From Puffinus mauretanicus (lineage: Eukaryota > Chordata > Aves > Procellariiformes > Procellariidae), in assembly GCA_023333565.1 (NCBI GenBank), contig JAJKFH010003354.1, positions 62,001 through 126,000 of the forward strand: 64,000 nt of DNA, in the 5' to 3' direction. The notes under the pieces are model-generated. The model saw only the letters and a program-made list of their open reading frames with translations, was not told the DNA's origin and did not search any database. The stretch's first letter is position 1. Every line of letters begins with the position of its first letter. The translations under genes and the position numbers were made by a program. Positions 11,662-24,362 of this stretch are shown here, one piece after another.

Positions 11662-12478
11662 AATCATAGAATAGTTTGGGTAGGAAGGGACCTTTAAAGG
11701 TCATCTAGTCCAACCCCCCTGCCGTGGGCAGGGCCATCTTCAACCAGATCAGGTTGCTCAGAGCCCCGTCCAACCTGACCTGGAATGTTCCCAGGGATGG
11801 GGCATCTACCACCTCTCTGGGCAACCTGTGCCAGGGTTTCACCACCCGCATTGTAAAACATTTCTTCCTCATATCTAGTCTGAATCTCCCCTCTTTTCAT
11901 TTAAAACCATTCCCCCTTGTCCTGTCACAACAGGCCCTGCTAAAAAGTCTGTCCCCATCTTTCTTATAAGCCCCTTTAAGTACTGAAAGGCCGCAATAAG
12001 GTCTGACTGGAGCCTTCTCTTCTCCAGGCTGAACAACCCCAACTCTCTCAGCCTTTCCTCACAGCAGAGCTGTTCCATCCCCCTGATCATCTTTGTGGCC
12101 TCCTCTGGACCCGCTCCAACAGGTCCATGTCTGTCCTGTGCTGAGGACCCCCGAGCTGGACGCAGCACTGCAGGGGGGTCTCACCAGAGCAGAGCAGAGG
12201 GGCAGAATCCCCTCCCTCGACCTGCTGGCCACGCTGCTGGTGATGCAGCCCAGGATGCGGTTGGCCTTCTGGGCTGCGAGCACACATTGCTGGGTCATGT
12301 CCAGCTTTTCCTCCACCAGTACCCCCAGTCCTTCTCGGCAGGGCTGCTCTCCATCCCTTCATCCCCGAGGCTGTATTGATACCGGGGGTTGCCCCGACCC
12401 AGGGGCAGGACCTTGCACTTGGCCATGTTGAACCTCATGAGGTTCACACGGGCCCACTTCCCGAGCTTGTGAAAAAGC
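11662..12478 (-). mobile_element. CR1 LINE 3' fragment, second subfamily
   Basis: On the minus strand the copy runs from about 12478, where the frame reads [18 protein letters not shown], down to a tail at 11662-11676 (CTATTCTATGATT). The 3' untranslated part has the GGACCTTTAAAGGTCATCTAG and CCTGCCGTGGGCAGGG blocks. These differ from the copies at 3.9, 18.8 and 59.5 kb and place it in another CR1 subfamily. The coding part has several frame breaks (between 12295 and 12320, and near 12170 and 12090), so it is a dead fragment. Only the end of the RT and the C-terminal region remain. Confidence 0.93.
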
Positions 12479-15021
12479 AAAGCCTTGTTCAGGTGAGCTG
12501 CTGTGACGGGGGTTTGGACACCGGAGCGTGTGCCGTGGCTAAGCACCGTGGTTTGGAAGCTGCTTTCTCGCGCTAGCTGATGTATGTAGCCTTCACACAA
12601 GTGCTGTAGCGTTGTGTTTTTCTTTACAAAAACAGGCCTGAATTGAACACCGGGTTGTGTTACAGGATGTTATTGGCGACTTTTAAAGATGTACGCAGTT
12701 GGTGGAGTCATCACTCTAACGACATGATATCAGAAAAGGGGATGAGAAAAAAGTATTAGCTATGTTGTTGATGAAACAATGGGAGATACGGTATACAGCG
12801 ATGTATCTATTGAACAAAAGCAATCGAAAATGAACTATATTATTTCTCACTCACTCGTTCTGTCAGTGATTGAGGCATTTCAGAGCACAACCAGGAAAAT
12901 AATAGGTTGCTTTCACAATGGTAGAAGTTTAACAAATGCTCAATCATTCATCCGACATCATTGCTGTCGTCGGTCAGAGCTTTAGCTTGTGCTATTGATG
13001 CCTTGCTTCATTCTTATTGCCATTTGCTTTTCAGATTCAATCTCCCTGCAATGGAGGACTGAACATTTCAATTTGCTATCTGTAGAGCTGTACTGAAATG
13101 CTCGGGCTAAAATGAGAGAGATGATTTTGGGTGAGGCTGAAAGCAGAGGCTTTGTGGAAGGCATTACACACACAAATCTTCTGACAAGACCTGCGTTCCC
13201 TAGCCCATGTCTCTTAACCGTACATGACACAAAGCTAGTGGGTGGTGTTTGTAAGTAGAATATCCTCCGTGGGTATTGATAAGCACTTTTGCATTGCGTG
13301 GATGTCTAAATCCGTGTTAACCTGACGCTCCCTTTCAATTGTAAAGTTTGATTTCACGGTCTCTGTGCTTGGCAGAACTTTGTTTTTGGACTTGGTGTAA
13401 GCTGTTCGTTCAGTGTCTGTTACTCATATTCACTTGGTTCATCCTAAAGCTTGAAGCACAGTGGATGTCCTCTTAATCACTTGCTAATAACTCGGCTGGT
13501 TAGTCTGCTGGCATTTAAAGGGGACAGCCTATTTCTAAGGTGGCTTCTGTATGAAGATTGTGAAAGACCTGGCAAGTTGTGTCTTTGGAAGGATCCATTG
13601 TCCCTTTTTTGTGGATGGAAAAGCAAAGGTGTAGGAGAAGTGCTGAATAACCTGGCGCAGCAAGAAGTAGAACTCTCATCTCCTGGTACCCGCTCCCTCC
13701 AGCTGACCTCTGTAGACCTTCTCCATTGCTGTGTGTCTGAAGGTTTCTCAAGCCTTTGAAAACAATCACAGCAATAAGAAAAATAATTTGTTAGTTTATA
13801 GAGTGCGTACGAGGGAATGCAGTCCGTTACCCTGTTCTTTGTCCAAGAGGTGACCTTTATATTTAGCTTTGAATGTAAAGCTGTTAAAATCTTTCTCTGC
13901 CCTATGTCCTCTGGGCTCTGCCTCTTAATTTCTCACGCACTTGTAGGAGCACAGAAGCAAGTTTTCTTTCGAAATGTGACTATTTAATATGGAGAATGGG
14001 ACGAATTGGAAACTGCTTTGGCTGCTGTCCATGCGACGCTGTCGTAAGTCCTCCAGGCAGTGTTGCTCTGAGGGCAGCAGCAACAGCCGAGAGGCAAAGA
14101 AATGGGGCTAAGGAGAGGTGAGCGAGGATAGCCTGGATACCATCTTTCCCCAAACTGTTGGAACATTACTTTTTCACTTGCTTCTGCTCTGATCATCGTG
14201 CAGAAGCTCTGACTGCCTTCAGAAAAAGTTCTTCAAAGTAGAAATCCATGTCCGTACAGCAAAAGCAGTGGTAATGCAATGCTCCCAGGTATTGCAGGGG
14301 TGCATGGCCAGATTTTAGCCTGGCCCATCCTAAAATGGGCTAAAAGTGACTAAAGGTGATCAGCTATCGCTGGCCATAGAACAGACCCCATTAGCTGCCT
14401 AATACTTTCACTCACCTTCAATTTGGATCCAATCCAGCGTCCTAGAGATTAAAGGCTTGGTGTGTTAAAAGCCCATTCATTATCAAGCTGAGACCCAGCC
14501 AGTCCTTCGAGGCTTGAGTCTTAATCACCAGCAGTGTAATTTGTCCCATTAGAAACAGTAAATATCTGAGCTAGCGTGTGTGGTCCTCTTCAGGGTTCAC
14601 TTCTGTTTAGAAATTTTGTCAGTTAAAAAAAAACATGAGTCTTGCTTGTATTTGTCCAGAAATAAGAGCATAACATTCCCTCTTTGAACAGAAGCTTCTT
14701 CTACCTTGATCGCTGTGGACCCCTGAGAGGAATCTATGAAACTGTTAGAAACATTTTCTCAGGTTTTTTTTGGTTTTTTGTCATTCTCATTTATTTTGTA
14801 TTCCTGTGGCTCACTGCGTACAAATCAATATAATAGCTCCTTGGTTCTGATTTAAAATTTTTAGCTTTGAATGCAGGCATTAAGTTATCTCAAAGAGGCT
14901 GTTTAGGTCTCGGTAATTTGGAGGCTTGTTGCTAATATTTAGCAGGTGCAATTTGTACTTTAACACTTTGCACTTAGTTGCTTTATCCTCTTTCACTGGT
15001 CTTGCTCAGTATCTCTCCCTG
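12479..15021. other. Non-repetitive DNA, no gene recognised
   Basis: No recognisable repeat edge or coding signal. The longest open frames are near 100 codons and match nothing I know. The sequence is AT-leaning with short homopolymers only. Confidence 0.55.
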
Positions 15022-15100
15022 TGGATTGACGGTTGGACTCGATGATCTTAAAGGTCTTTTCCAACCTTACTGATTCTTTGATTCTATGATTCTATGATTT
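15022..15100 (+). mobile_element. Very short CR1 3' end (about 80 bases)
   Basis: The fragment holds only the last part of a CR1 3' untranslated region: TTGACGGTTGGACTCGATGA, then AGGTCTTTTCCAACC, then three degenerate repeats of the ATTCTATG tail. It belongs to the same subfamily as the copies at 3.9 and 18.8 kb. Such extreme 5' truncation is normal for CR1, whose reverse transcription starts at the 3' end. Confidence 0.93.
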
Positions 15101-16444
15101 GTGCACCTCAATAATGTGGTGTGGAGGCTCTCTCCCAGGATCTTCACTCATCCAGTAGCCTCTAAGCATTTGCCCCATTCTGGTTGAGGCCATTGGGGGC
15201 TTTTCTGTGATTTTCTCTTCCCAAGAGTCATGGGCAGCAGAGATTTCGTAGGAAGGTTTGTGCTCCCTTCTGCAGAAAGTAGATGTCGGGCTTTCTTGTC
15301 TTTCTTTGCCCTGTGGCTCTGGACAGCATCCTGAGAAACAGTATCCAGAGCTTTGCACCCAGAGTCCCCATTGCAGCCGCGGTCAGGAGCTGTGCTGTCA
15401 GGGCCTCTACCATTCCTCTTGAACTAATTGATTTTTATGCTTACCCTAAAATCATGCTCATTAATTCCTCATTCTTCTAGCTGAAGAAGGGTGATCCCTG
15501 TGAAGACACCATCTCCTACAAGTAAGGCAGCATGTCACGGATGCCTGAGTGTGAAGGTGATAGCTCAGGTTTTAAGTGGATTGATGGGTGTGAACAGACT
15601 CCCTCTACTCCCAAGGCTCTCTGTAGGTCTCGGAGGAATAATCCTCAGAGTCATCAACGTGTTACAGCCCAGGTTTGGCAAGTCTGAGCTAAGGTTGCTC
15701 CTTCCACAGCACGCTCAGCTAGTTTGGGGGAGCAGAGACACAGCAGTTGCGTGGAAAGACACTGTGACAAAAGCAAGCTGTCATCTGAACAGCAGCAACA
15801 AAAAATGTGATAACCTTTTGTTTCCTATCCCATCAAATACAGTGCAGTAGAATAATCTCATCAGTTGAAGGAGAAAAATTATGGACTTTCCTCTGATATA
15901 TTATCTGTAGATTGCTTGCCTCATTTGTTATAAGTCAATATTTTGCCTACTTGCTGTGGAAGCCTTGCAGAACATGGACATTCAATTCTGAAGCAGTTTC
16001 CATTGGCATTTCTTTAATAAACTCTCATAATTTATAGACTGTGTTTTACATCTTCTCCTCATGCCCCCAGATTTTGTTCTAGCCAGCTATGAAGAAATGA
16101 GATATTGAGTTGTTACTCTTCTTGATTAAGTCAATAAAATCCATTTGTCTTGTTAAGTCAGTAGCTCCATTTGGCATGTTGCGCAATCCCAGATTCTACA
16201 TTTTGGGGTGAAAAACAATATCCAAGACAATGATTAATTATCTGAAAATCAGAACTGACCAGCTAGTACCTCAAATCAGCCATGCTTGCCCATAGCTGTG
16301 CCTGTACTGTATTGCTAACGCAGCACACTGCAGTCAACAAGACAGCTTTAGCTGCAATTTCAAGGTGATGATCTGTAATTATTAGACGATGATTGCTCTG
16401 AACACTGAAGAACATTTTGTTATTTTTAGATGACAGAACTTATC

Positions 16445-16463
16445 TTTTTTTTTTTTTTTTTTT
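16445..16463 (+). repeat. Poly-T run (19 bases)
   Basis: An uninterrupted T run. No SINE body or processed transcript is recognisable on the side where a poly-A tail on the minus strand would place it, so it is taken as a simple homopolymer. Confidence 0.8.
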
Positions 16464-17010
16464 AAATGTAGCATCACTGTGAAAGATAGGAAATGGAAAA
16501 AGAAACCTGCTAAATGAAGGAGTGGTTGTATTTTGGTTCATATAGTGACTTTTATAAGAAGCAGCCGGAGTTCTGCTTCTTCATATCAAATGGTCGCAGT
16601 CCTGTATTACAAAGCCCACGTCTCTTTTGTTCTAATTAGAAGCATTTGAATTTTGGTGAGAGCTTGGTTTGGAAATGATGGAGATGACAGAGCTGTACTT
16701 GAAGCGCTTGGGGATACCCACGCTGCAACTTCGCCCAACCGTTCCCATGAGGACTGCAGAGAGAAAAATCTATCCAAACTATAAAATCCTATTGTGCATT
16801 GATACTCTGTTTCTGAAGTCTTCATGTCCTTTTGTGTTTGATCATATTAGATTCTCGTCGGGTTTTTTCTGCATAACTGCTTTAACTTGAATAAAAATGA
16901 CACCTCCAGAAGTAGCAACTCTTCCAAGCTCAACAGCAGCACCCAGTGAGTCCTTTCAGGTGGATTTTGGGGTATGAGCTGCTCTTTGCCACTTTCCTAA
17001 TTTAGATCGG

Positions 17011-17036
17011 GATCTATACCTATAGATCTATACCTA
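17011..17036 (+). repeat. Two-copy direct repeat of a 12-base unit
   Basis: GATCTATACCTA occurs at 17011-17022 and again at 17025-17036 with two bases between. This is a local duplication of no known function. Confidence 0.8.
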
Positions 17037-18745
17037 GGGTTTTCTGAGAGTCAGCTGGTTATGATGAAAATAAATGTTGCGTTCACAGTTTAGACCCTTC
17101 TAAACTGCAGACCGCAAGGAAGTACAGAGCTGTTCTTCCAGCTTATCCCGTTGAGCAGATCAATGTTGTCTCACACTCCAAACTGGGAAAATACAGGGTG
17201 AAGAGTTTTCACGAGAGTTTGAGTGGTAGCCGTGCAGGTCAGTCATGTCGTGGACAACCCTGCATTAGGATTTTTGAAGTTTGCAAGCCTTCTGTCTTAA
17301 AAATTTAATGAGTTAAAAAAACAAAGGCAAAATTCAAGGTAGTATTGGAAATTGTGGGTAATGGACATTGCTGTATGTCTGAAAGGACTGAAAGGTAGAG
17401 AATCTGATCAGGATTTGGCCCATGTGCACCCCTTGTCCTGTTCCACAACATTTTATGGTGGTTCGGGTTAATTTTGAATGAAGAGGAAACCCACGCTTCC
17501 TCTCTGAAAATGAGCATTTGCTTTAAATATGGTGACCAGAAGAAGAGGATGAGTTTAGAGCAACTTGGGGGAAATCAGGGCACTCCTCTCATTTTGGGAC
17601 CCCTGGTTGAGTGTGACATCCTACCTGCCTGGCATGCAGAGCTTTTTAGACAAAAGCATTCTGAGTTGAGTTTCCCAATGCTAGAGTGGATTTGGTAAAT
17701 GAGGAATAGAAACATCCATAACAAATAAGGAGCACCTATTATTTTCAAGGTAAATAAACTAGCAAAAGAGCAAACCGGATCGAAACTCCGAACATCTTGC
17801 TGCCACTTCTTCCCCAGCTTTCTGCAGGCTTTGTCTTGCAAGTGGCTCTAATTAAAGGGAAAACGGAGGATGTAGAGGACGAGTAATGCATGAAACCCGT
17901 TATCCCCATCACAGAATTAATGGCGTAGCCCTACGATGGGATGCGGAGGGGTTGCACACAGCCTGGCTGTCTTCTTGCACCCTGATTAAGAGAGGCATCC
18001 TCACTTTGTGCCTTTATCATCTGCTGTATCACCTTGCAATTTGCTGTTTCCCTCAGCTCACAGGAGCTTATTATAACCCGGCTTTACAATATAACTGAGG
18101 TCAGGCTTTTTATTTTTATTTTCACCTGCTGCAATTCTCAAATTACAGCTTAAAGGGCTAGTTGTCAAGGATGGTGGTTCCAAATTTAATCTACTTTAAT
18201 AATAATAATGTTTGTCTATTAACTTTCTTCCTGATCATGAAAAGCTATTAGGCTCCCTCGGGAGAGGAGTGGAACAGTATTAAAATTCAGCCTCTCCGAA
18301 GATCCATATCACTGCCAGTTCCTATTCCAGGTCTGTATTTTGGGCTTGTTTGAAATCAGTAACTCTCAGAGGTTCGCTCAGAGATATCGGTGTTTTGGGG
18401 TCACCATCAACAACCATTGCCAAATAACTCAAGCAGCCACAGGAGCCTCCAACTTCTAACCTCGAGCAAAGGGAAGAATCTCGTCTTGGTTGCACATTCT
18501 GTCTCAATGCAAATTGGTAGAAACACTTTCTTTCATTAGCTCAACTTTCCTTGTCTTCTTTTGAGCCTTCCTTTCAAGCTGTTCTTCTTAGCTAATTGCA
18601 TTTTCAGTAGTGTTTTCAGTTCCCTCCTGTAAGAGCAAGGTCTTCCTGTCTCTGCATGGACCAGACTCGATGCAGCCCCCTCCCACAAGCAAAGCATTGC
18701 TTCCACTGCCACTCCTGGTACGTGCCGGGATGGCGAGGAGGAGCT

Positions 18746-18770
18746 CGGCTAAATCCATCAGGATTAGCCG
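18746..18770. repeat. Short inverted repeat (hairpin)
   Basis: CGGCTAAATCC and GGATTAGCCG flank a four-base loop ATCA and pair over ten bases with one bulged A. It lies about 35 bases upstream of the CR1 at 18806 and is not part of CR1. No terminator or RNA gene is implied in a eukaryotic genome. Confidence 0.7.
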
Positions 18771-18805
18771 AACTAATTTAAGGCTTCCTTCTCCATCATT
18801 ACATC

Positions 18806-19348
18806 GTGACCGTGCCCCTGTACTGGGCACTGGTGAGGCCGCACCTCGAATCCTGTGTTCAGTTCTGGGCCCCTCACCACAAGAAGGACATGGAGGTGCT
18901 GGAGCGTGTCCAGAGGAGGGCAACGAAGCTGGTGAAGGGTCTGGAGCACAAGTCTGATGGGGAGCGGCTGAGGGAACTGGGGGTGTTAGCCTGGAGAAGA
19001 GGAGGCTGAGGGGAGACCTCATCGCTCTACAACTACCTGAAAGGAGGTTGTAGCGAGGTGGGGGTTGGTCTCTTCTCCCAAGTAACAGCGATAGGACGAG
19101 AGGAAATGGCCTCAAGTTGCGCCAGGGAGGTTTAGATTGGACATTAGGAGAAATTTCTTTACTGAAAGAGTGGTCAGGCCTTGGAACAGGCTGCCCAGGG
19201 AAGTGGTTGAGTCCCATCCCTGGAGGTATTTAAAAGACGTGTAGATGAGGCGCTTAGGGACATGGTGTAGTGGGCATGGTGGTGTTGGGTTGACGGTTGG
19301 ACTCGATGATCTTAGAGGTCTTTTCCAGCCTTAATGATTCTATGATTT
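18806..19348 (+). mobile_element. CR1 LINE 3' fragment
   Basis: The copy starts abruptly at GTGACCGTGCCCCTGTACTG, near the end of the coding region, and runs through [22 protein letters not shown] sequence. It continues through the 3' untranslated region to a TGATTCTATGATTTTA tail. It matches the 3' half of the 3.9 kb copy very closely but lies in the opposite orientation, so the two form a long inverted repeat about 14 kb apart. One missing base near 18988 breaks the frame. Confidence 0.95.
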
Positions 19349-21776
19349 TAAGATGTGATGTCGTACACACATGCCTAATGCTCTTCTGTTGATATGTCTC
19401 TCTATGCAAACTTCAAATGAATTTTATATTAATTGCCAGCTTTGGCCTCATTTCTCATTTCCAATTCCTGCCTGCGGCCGAGGTTTGACACAGGGGTGTC
19501 TTTGCATCTCTCCTGGCTTACACAGCTGAAGGTCTTACCCACATACAGCTTAATAGATATAGCCCATATGGGTTATACCCTTCTGCCGGCAGCACTGAGG
19601 CTTTAATAGCTTTTTAATATCCCCTAATTCTGCTGTTGACCAGGCAGGCTGTGTCTGTTGGAGGCTCGGTGGAAGCTGTGCAAGGGGAACAGCGTTCAGC
19701 TGGAGCAGCGGAAAGGAAGATAGGGATTGGAGAGATTTTTATTTATTAGTCTGTAGCAGCAGATTCCTTTAAGTCTTGCGGAGGCACAGGGCCGTCTGCT
19801 AAGGGATCAGTGCCCCAACTTTACTAAATAGTTTTTATCCGGTTTGGAGCACTGCCAAAACCATCACGCAGGGTTGCCAGGAGCAGCAAGGATCTACCTC
19901 CCGTTGGGTTACTGCTAGATCTGTTCTCTGCACCGCGTGATGTTACAGCTCTCACGCAAAAACAGCACGGGGGGACCCGCTCTTGGTTGCATCACAACAG
20001 TAAAAAGCATAATTTTGGCTGTTCCATGTGATTATTTGACGTGAGCCAGCACTGACACTTCAAAACGGGAAGAGTTTTTGAAGACAAAAGTCCTCAAAAA
20101 CTTCTTTTAACTTTGGAATGTCTCTTTCAGTGCTTTGCAGGGTAAACTCCTAAATCCCTTCTGGATTATAGTCGCCTCAGAGCTGTCATATTTCGGGTTG
20201 GCATTGTTTTGCAGTACATTTGCAATTGCTGATTCACAGAGCAATAAACCCCCAGGACTTTGATTTTAATCTCTGAAAACAAAGTAGCATATGAGAAATG
20301 GATTTCACCTTGCAATGATTAGCTCTTAGCAAGCGCGTGCTGTCTTTCCGGAGACATTTAGAGTCAAACTGCATCCGTAGAGACAATTCATCTTTCTTTC
20401 TATTGAAACTGCAGTGCTGAAATTCCATTGTAAATCAATAAAAAAGTTAGTCTTTTTGCTTTAGTCAGAGATTTTACATCAGATTACATTTTTAGAGCTG
20501 TATTGGAATAGCCTCTAGTCCTGTCTATTTATTGCACAGTTACCATAGTATTTAGCCAGTTTAACCAGTGGTAGGTGGCACAGCAACATCTGTTATATTG
20601 AGAGAATTCAGTGCTTTCTCTGATTAGGGAAACTACAAAAGCCAGAGGTGAAGAAAACATATTAGGTCATCCAACCAGTGCAGTATCGCTGTTTGTTGTG
20701 TGCATTATGGTGATGAATCGGTCCTTCAGCCTCAGCTGGAGACCCAGCAGTGCGTAGGAGGAATAAAAGAGGGCATAACGTAACTAAACGGGGCAAACAA
20801 GGGATGAGAGAAGAGAAGAATGATTACTCCCATTTTACAGATGGGGAATGAAGGCCCGGGACAATTAAGGGATTGATTATATAGAGCTCTGCACTCCTCT
20901 GGCCTTGACCTAGCAAATAGCATGAGCATCTGCTGATCTTTAATTCAGGAGTAGCCTGGTGCTTTATGGATGGAAGCAGGAGCTGAACCAAAGTTTCCCA
21001 ACTCCCTGTTCTGTGCTTTAAGTATAATCCCATCCGCCGACTCAAGAAATAGTTTTTCTCCCGTGTTCTCTGCCGTTTTGTACAGCTTTGGTAATGTGTT
21101 TGGAGGCAGCAATCAAATGTATTTTAAAAAAAAGGATGCTTATTCCAAAGGGGAGAGAGCACTATTGTTAAAGCTGCATTTAAGTTGTTATGTGTTCTTC
21201 CTGCTAGTCTGCCTTTTAAGAAGGCTCTCCAATTCGGCTTTTATTGGTAATAAACCCGGTGCGGTAAGCAGAGGTGATAGCTGCTGGACTATTTAACACG
21301 TTTGGGGATTCTGGAGTCAAAGAGAAAGGGGGAAATCTATGAACTCTCAAAATGTTGCTGGCTTTCTTTCAAGATCAGTGTAGGATCTCTACAGCACATC
21401 ACAATGCAAAATGGCACAGTCCTAAATTGTCCCAAATTATTGCATTTTTAAGCCAAGCTAGCTTTGTTTAAATAATGGCTTTGCCACGGAGACTGTCTCA
21501 TTGATTGGATTACATCTGTGTGTCATAGCAAGAAAAATGAATTTGTGTCAGGCTGAATTATAGGTTTACATATATTATTTAAGCATTGCTCTTTACCTCT
21601 CCCTCTGTCAATCATCATCTCCTTGCAGATTGCTCTATTTTTAATATTTCTCAAAGTCGAAGGTTACTTTTTTCTCAAGCAGCAGCTTCAAATCAAATAT
21701 TATTTTAGCAATGACGTTTAATAGTAATTAATAATTAAAGTGTTTATGACTGCATGTGTTACCATTCTTGCCCTCT
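19349..21776. other. Non-repetitive DNA with one MIR-like relic
   Basis: No gene recognised. Apart from the MIR-like stretch at 20821-21035, nothing repetitive stands out. The part just before the next CR1 (about 21590-21750) is AT-rich with many TAAT words. Confidence 0.55.
20821..21035 (+). repeat. Possible MIR (CORE-SINE) relic
   Basis: TGATTACTCCCATTTTACAG followed by ATGGGGAATGAAGG resembles the MIR core (cccattttacagatggggaa). Further on, AGCTGAACC-AAGTTTCCC-ACTCCC-TGTGCTTTAA resembles the MIR 3' part (gagctgggattcgaacccagg...actcccagtcc). The two blocks are farther apart than in the consensus, so there may be an insertion or two separate pieces. MIR is an ancient amniote SINE and is expected only as decayed relics in birds. 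Confidence 0.4.
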
Positions 21777-22302
21777 ATTCTGCTCTGGTGAGACCCCCCT
21801 GCAGTGCTGCATCCAGCTCGGGGGTCCTCAGCACAGGACAGACATGGACCTGTTGGAGTGGGTCCAGAGGAGGCCACAAAGATGATCAGGGGGCTGGAAC
21901 GCCTCTGCTGTGAAGAAAGGCTGAGAGAGTTGGGGTTGTTCAGCCTGGAGAAGAGAAGGCTCCGGGGAGACCTTCTTGTGGCCTTTCAATATTTAAAGGG
22001 GACTAAAAAGAAAGATGGAGAGAGACTTTTTACCAGGGCCTGTAGTAACAGGACAAGGGATACTGGTTTTAAACTGTAAGAAGGTAGGTTTAGACTGGAC
22101 ATAAGAAAGAAATGTTTTACGATGAGGGTGGTCAGATGGTGGAACAGGTTGCCCAGGGAAGTTGTGGTTGCCCCATCATTGGAAGGTCAGGTTGGAGGTG
22201 GCTTTGAGCAACCTGGTCTAGTGGAAGATGTCCCTGCCCATGGCTTGGACTCAATGATCTTCAAAGGTCCCTTCCAACTCAAACTGTTCTGTGATTCTAT
22301 GA
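21777..22302 (+). mobile_element. CR1 LINE 3' fragment, second subfamily
   Basis: The copy begins in TCTGCTCTGGTGAGACC and continues through the CR1 C-terminal coding region. This includes an open stretch of 91 codons from 21804 with the [18 protein letters not shown] motif. It ends with AACTGTTCTGTGATTCTATG. The CTTCAAAGGTCCCTTCCAAC block groups it with the copy at 11.7 kb, which lies in the opposite orientation. Confidence 0.94.
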
Positions 22303-24138
22303 TGTTGCTGCGTGAAGGATGTCCACTGTGCACTGAGAGATCCAAGAGCTTGAGGCAACCTACTTTGGTGATTTATAGGGAACAAGTTGTTCCTTCTGTT
22401 TATGTTTACTGATCAGCTGGTTTTGTGTTGCAAAACCACTGTACTTCTTCAATCGGCTGCGCCCCGTGCTGTGGGCTTACAAAAGAAGAAAGGAAAGAGC
22501 AGCACACAAATGCAACTGAAGAGTTGGAAGTAACAGCGCTGGAATTTGAGGCTCCTACCAGCTGTGCTCCACTGCACCTTAGACTGCTCATTGAGATCTT
22601 CTACTGTTTCTCATTTCCATGATTTTAGAAGGTCCCCAAACAGCCCATTCTGAAGTACTCTGAAGAACCACATTTCTTGTTCATCAGCAGAGCAATGCTG
22701 AGCAGAAATGAACTGGAGCAAAAGTCAATACTTATAACTTTTTCATCAAACCTTTAAACGTTACATTAAAAATGTATTGTTTGAGATTCAGGAAGGGGGG
22801 TGCAGCAGAGAGGGAAAAGCTTCAGTAAATCTTTAGATAACAGTTGCAGACCTCACTGCAAGGAGAAGCAATTTATTCCTTTTTGCACAAAAATTGTCAG
22901 CCCCAGGTTAGTTCCTACAGGGATGCAGTACGTGTGCTCACATGCAAGCGGATGGAGCGTGTGCGTGTGGGTATACAAGCACGAGAGATTCGTTCCCTTT
23001 GTCTTTATCTTTTGTCTAGTTTCAAAGATTTCTTCCAAATTAATTTCAAGGACCAAGGGACATGAGAGGACCTGCAACGCTCTTATTGTGCAATTCGCCT
23101 AGCAGGTTTTGGGAAAGGAAGGACGTACAGGAGAAGCTGCGTTTTTATTCTGTAGCTGTGTATTTTTAGGCTGTGCCAACTTCCAGGGTCCCACGTGAGG
23201 CTCAGAAGAAAGATCTGCACCCTCGGGAAATAACAAGGGGAAATTACACTTGGAGTTTGGGGTGGTTTTATACTCGTGCTGATTATCTTCAGGTGCTTGT
23301 TTGCGTGCAAGTTTATTTCCAGGGTAAATTTCTGAAAAGGCAAATGCCAGTTGGTTTGGGAGGATGTCCGGGAATGGGCGACAGGAGAGACTGACCACTG
23401 CAGCAGCACTGGCCTCTTGGGTGGGAACCGTCCGTGAGCATTTCAGAAACGCTGTGTGTCAGCAAGAGACAATAACTGATCCAAAGTGTCACATAGTTGT
23501 TAAGCCATCGCTATTTCTTAATTGATAATTAATTGTGTCTAATAGGTTCAAAACTCTATATAGCCCTGGGGAGAAAAAACCTTCTTCAGGGGCAGTTCAA
23601 AACTCTAACACAAGGAGGGTCTGGGGTGATGAGCCTCTCTGTGCTGAAATTAGCCGTCGGGAATGATTCCCCATGGAATTACAGATCCCACTTACAATAA
23701 TACCAATTGTATCTACGCCAGAGGTTTGCACTGTGGGATAAAGCGGAGAAGAAAAGCCCTGCAAAGTGTGACTGCCTCAGTATGGAGGGTAACCATATGA
23801 TGGGCAAGAACCTTTGAGTTGAGTGCCATAATTGAAACAAAGACTGAATTTTCATATTTTGAATGTCTTTGTCAATAAAAGAACACAGGCTCATGCCAAG
23901 GTTCCACCTTCAGGCCAGACCTACATTTTTCATTAATTCTTGCAAAAAGGTGAGATGCATAACGGTGCCTGGGTGCATCCCCGGAGAATTACTGCAATGT
24001 GCAGCAGCTCTTCCAAATAGTCCTCGAGTACCAGAGCAAGAGTATATACACTGCAGACGTAGGATGTATACTTCAGAGCAACCCAGGTTTTAGAAAGAAA
24101 AAGAATCATGCCCATCTTTGAAAATTTTAACCACAAAG
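22303..24138. other. Non-repetitive DNA, no gene recognised
   Basis: Open frames of up to about 108 codons overlap on both strands near 23080-23410, but none resembles a known protein and they are in competing frames. No repeat edge was seen. Confidence 0.55.
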
Positions 24139-24362
24139 TCATAGAATCATAGAATCATTTAGGTTGGAAAAGACCCTTAAGATCACCAAGTCCAGCCGCT
24201 AACCCAGCACTGCCAAGTCCACCACTAAACCATGTCCCTAAGCACCACATCTACATGTCTTTTAAATACCTCCAGGGACGGGGACTCCACCACTTCCCTG
24301 GGCAGCCTGTTCCAAGGCTTGACAACCCTTTTGGTGAAGGAATTTTTCCTAATGTCCAGTCT
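24139..24362 (-). mobile_element. CR1 LINE 3' end (about 220 bases)
   Basis: On the minus strand this is only the 3' untranslated region of CR1, ending in the tail GATTCTATGATTCTATGA (24139-24157). Homology stops at 24362 just after the TGGACATTAGG-type block. The 32.8 kb copy ends its homology at almost the same point of the element. Confidence 0.94.

Larger units (their letters stand above)
15101..18805. other. Non-repetitive DNA, no gene recognised
   Basis: No gene or transposon recognised. A T19 run lies at 16445-16463 and a small direct repeat at 17011-17036. The segment around 16200-16440 is rich in TTAATTA/TAATTATT-type words, but nothing more can be said without comparison to other genomes. 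Confidence 0.55.
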
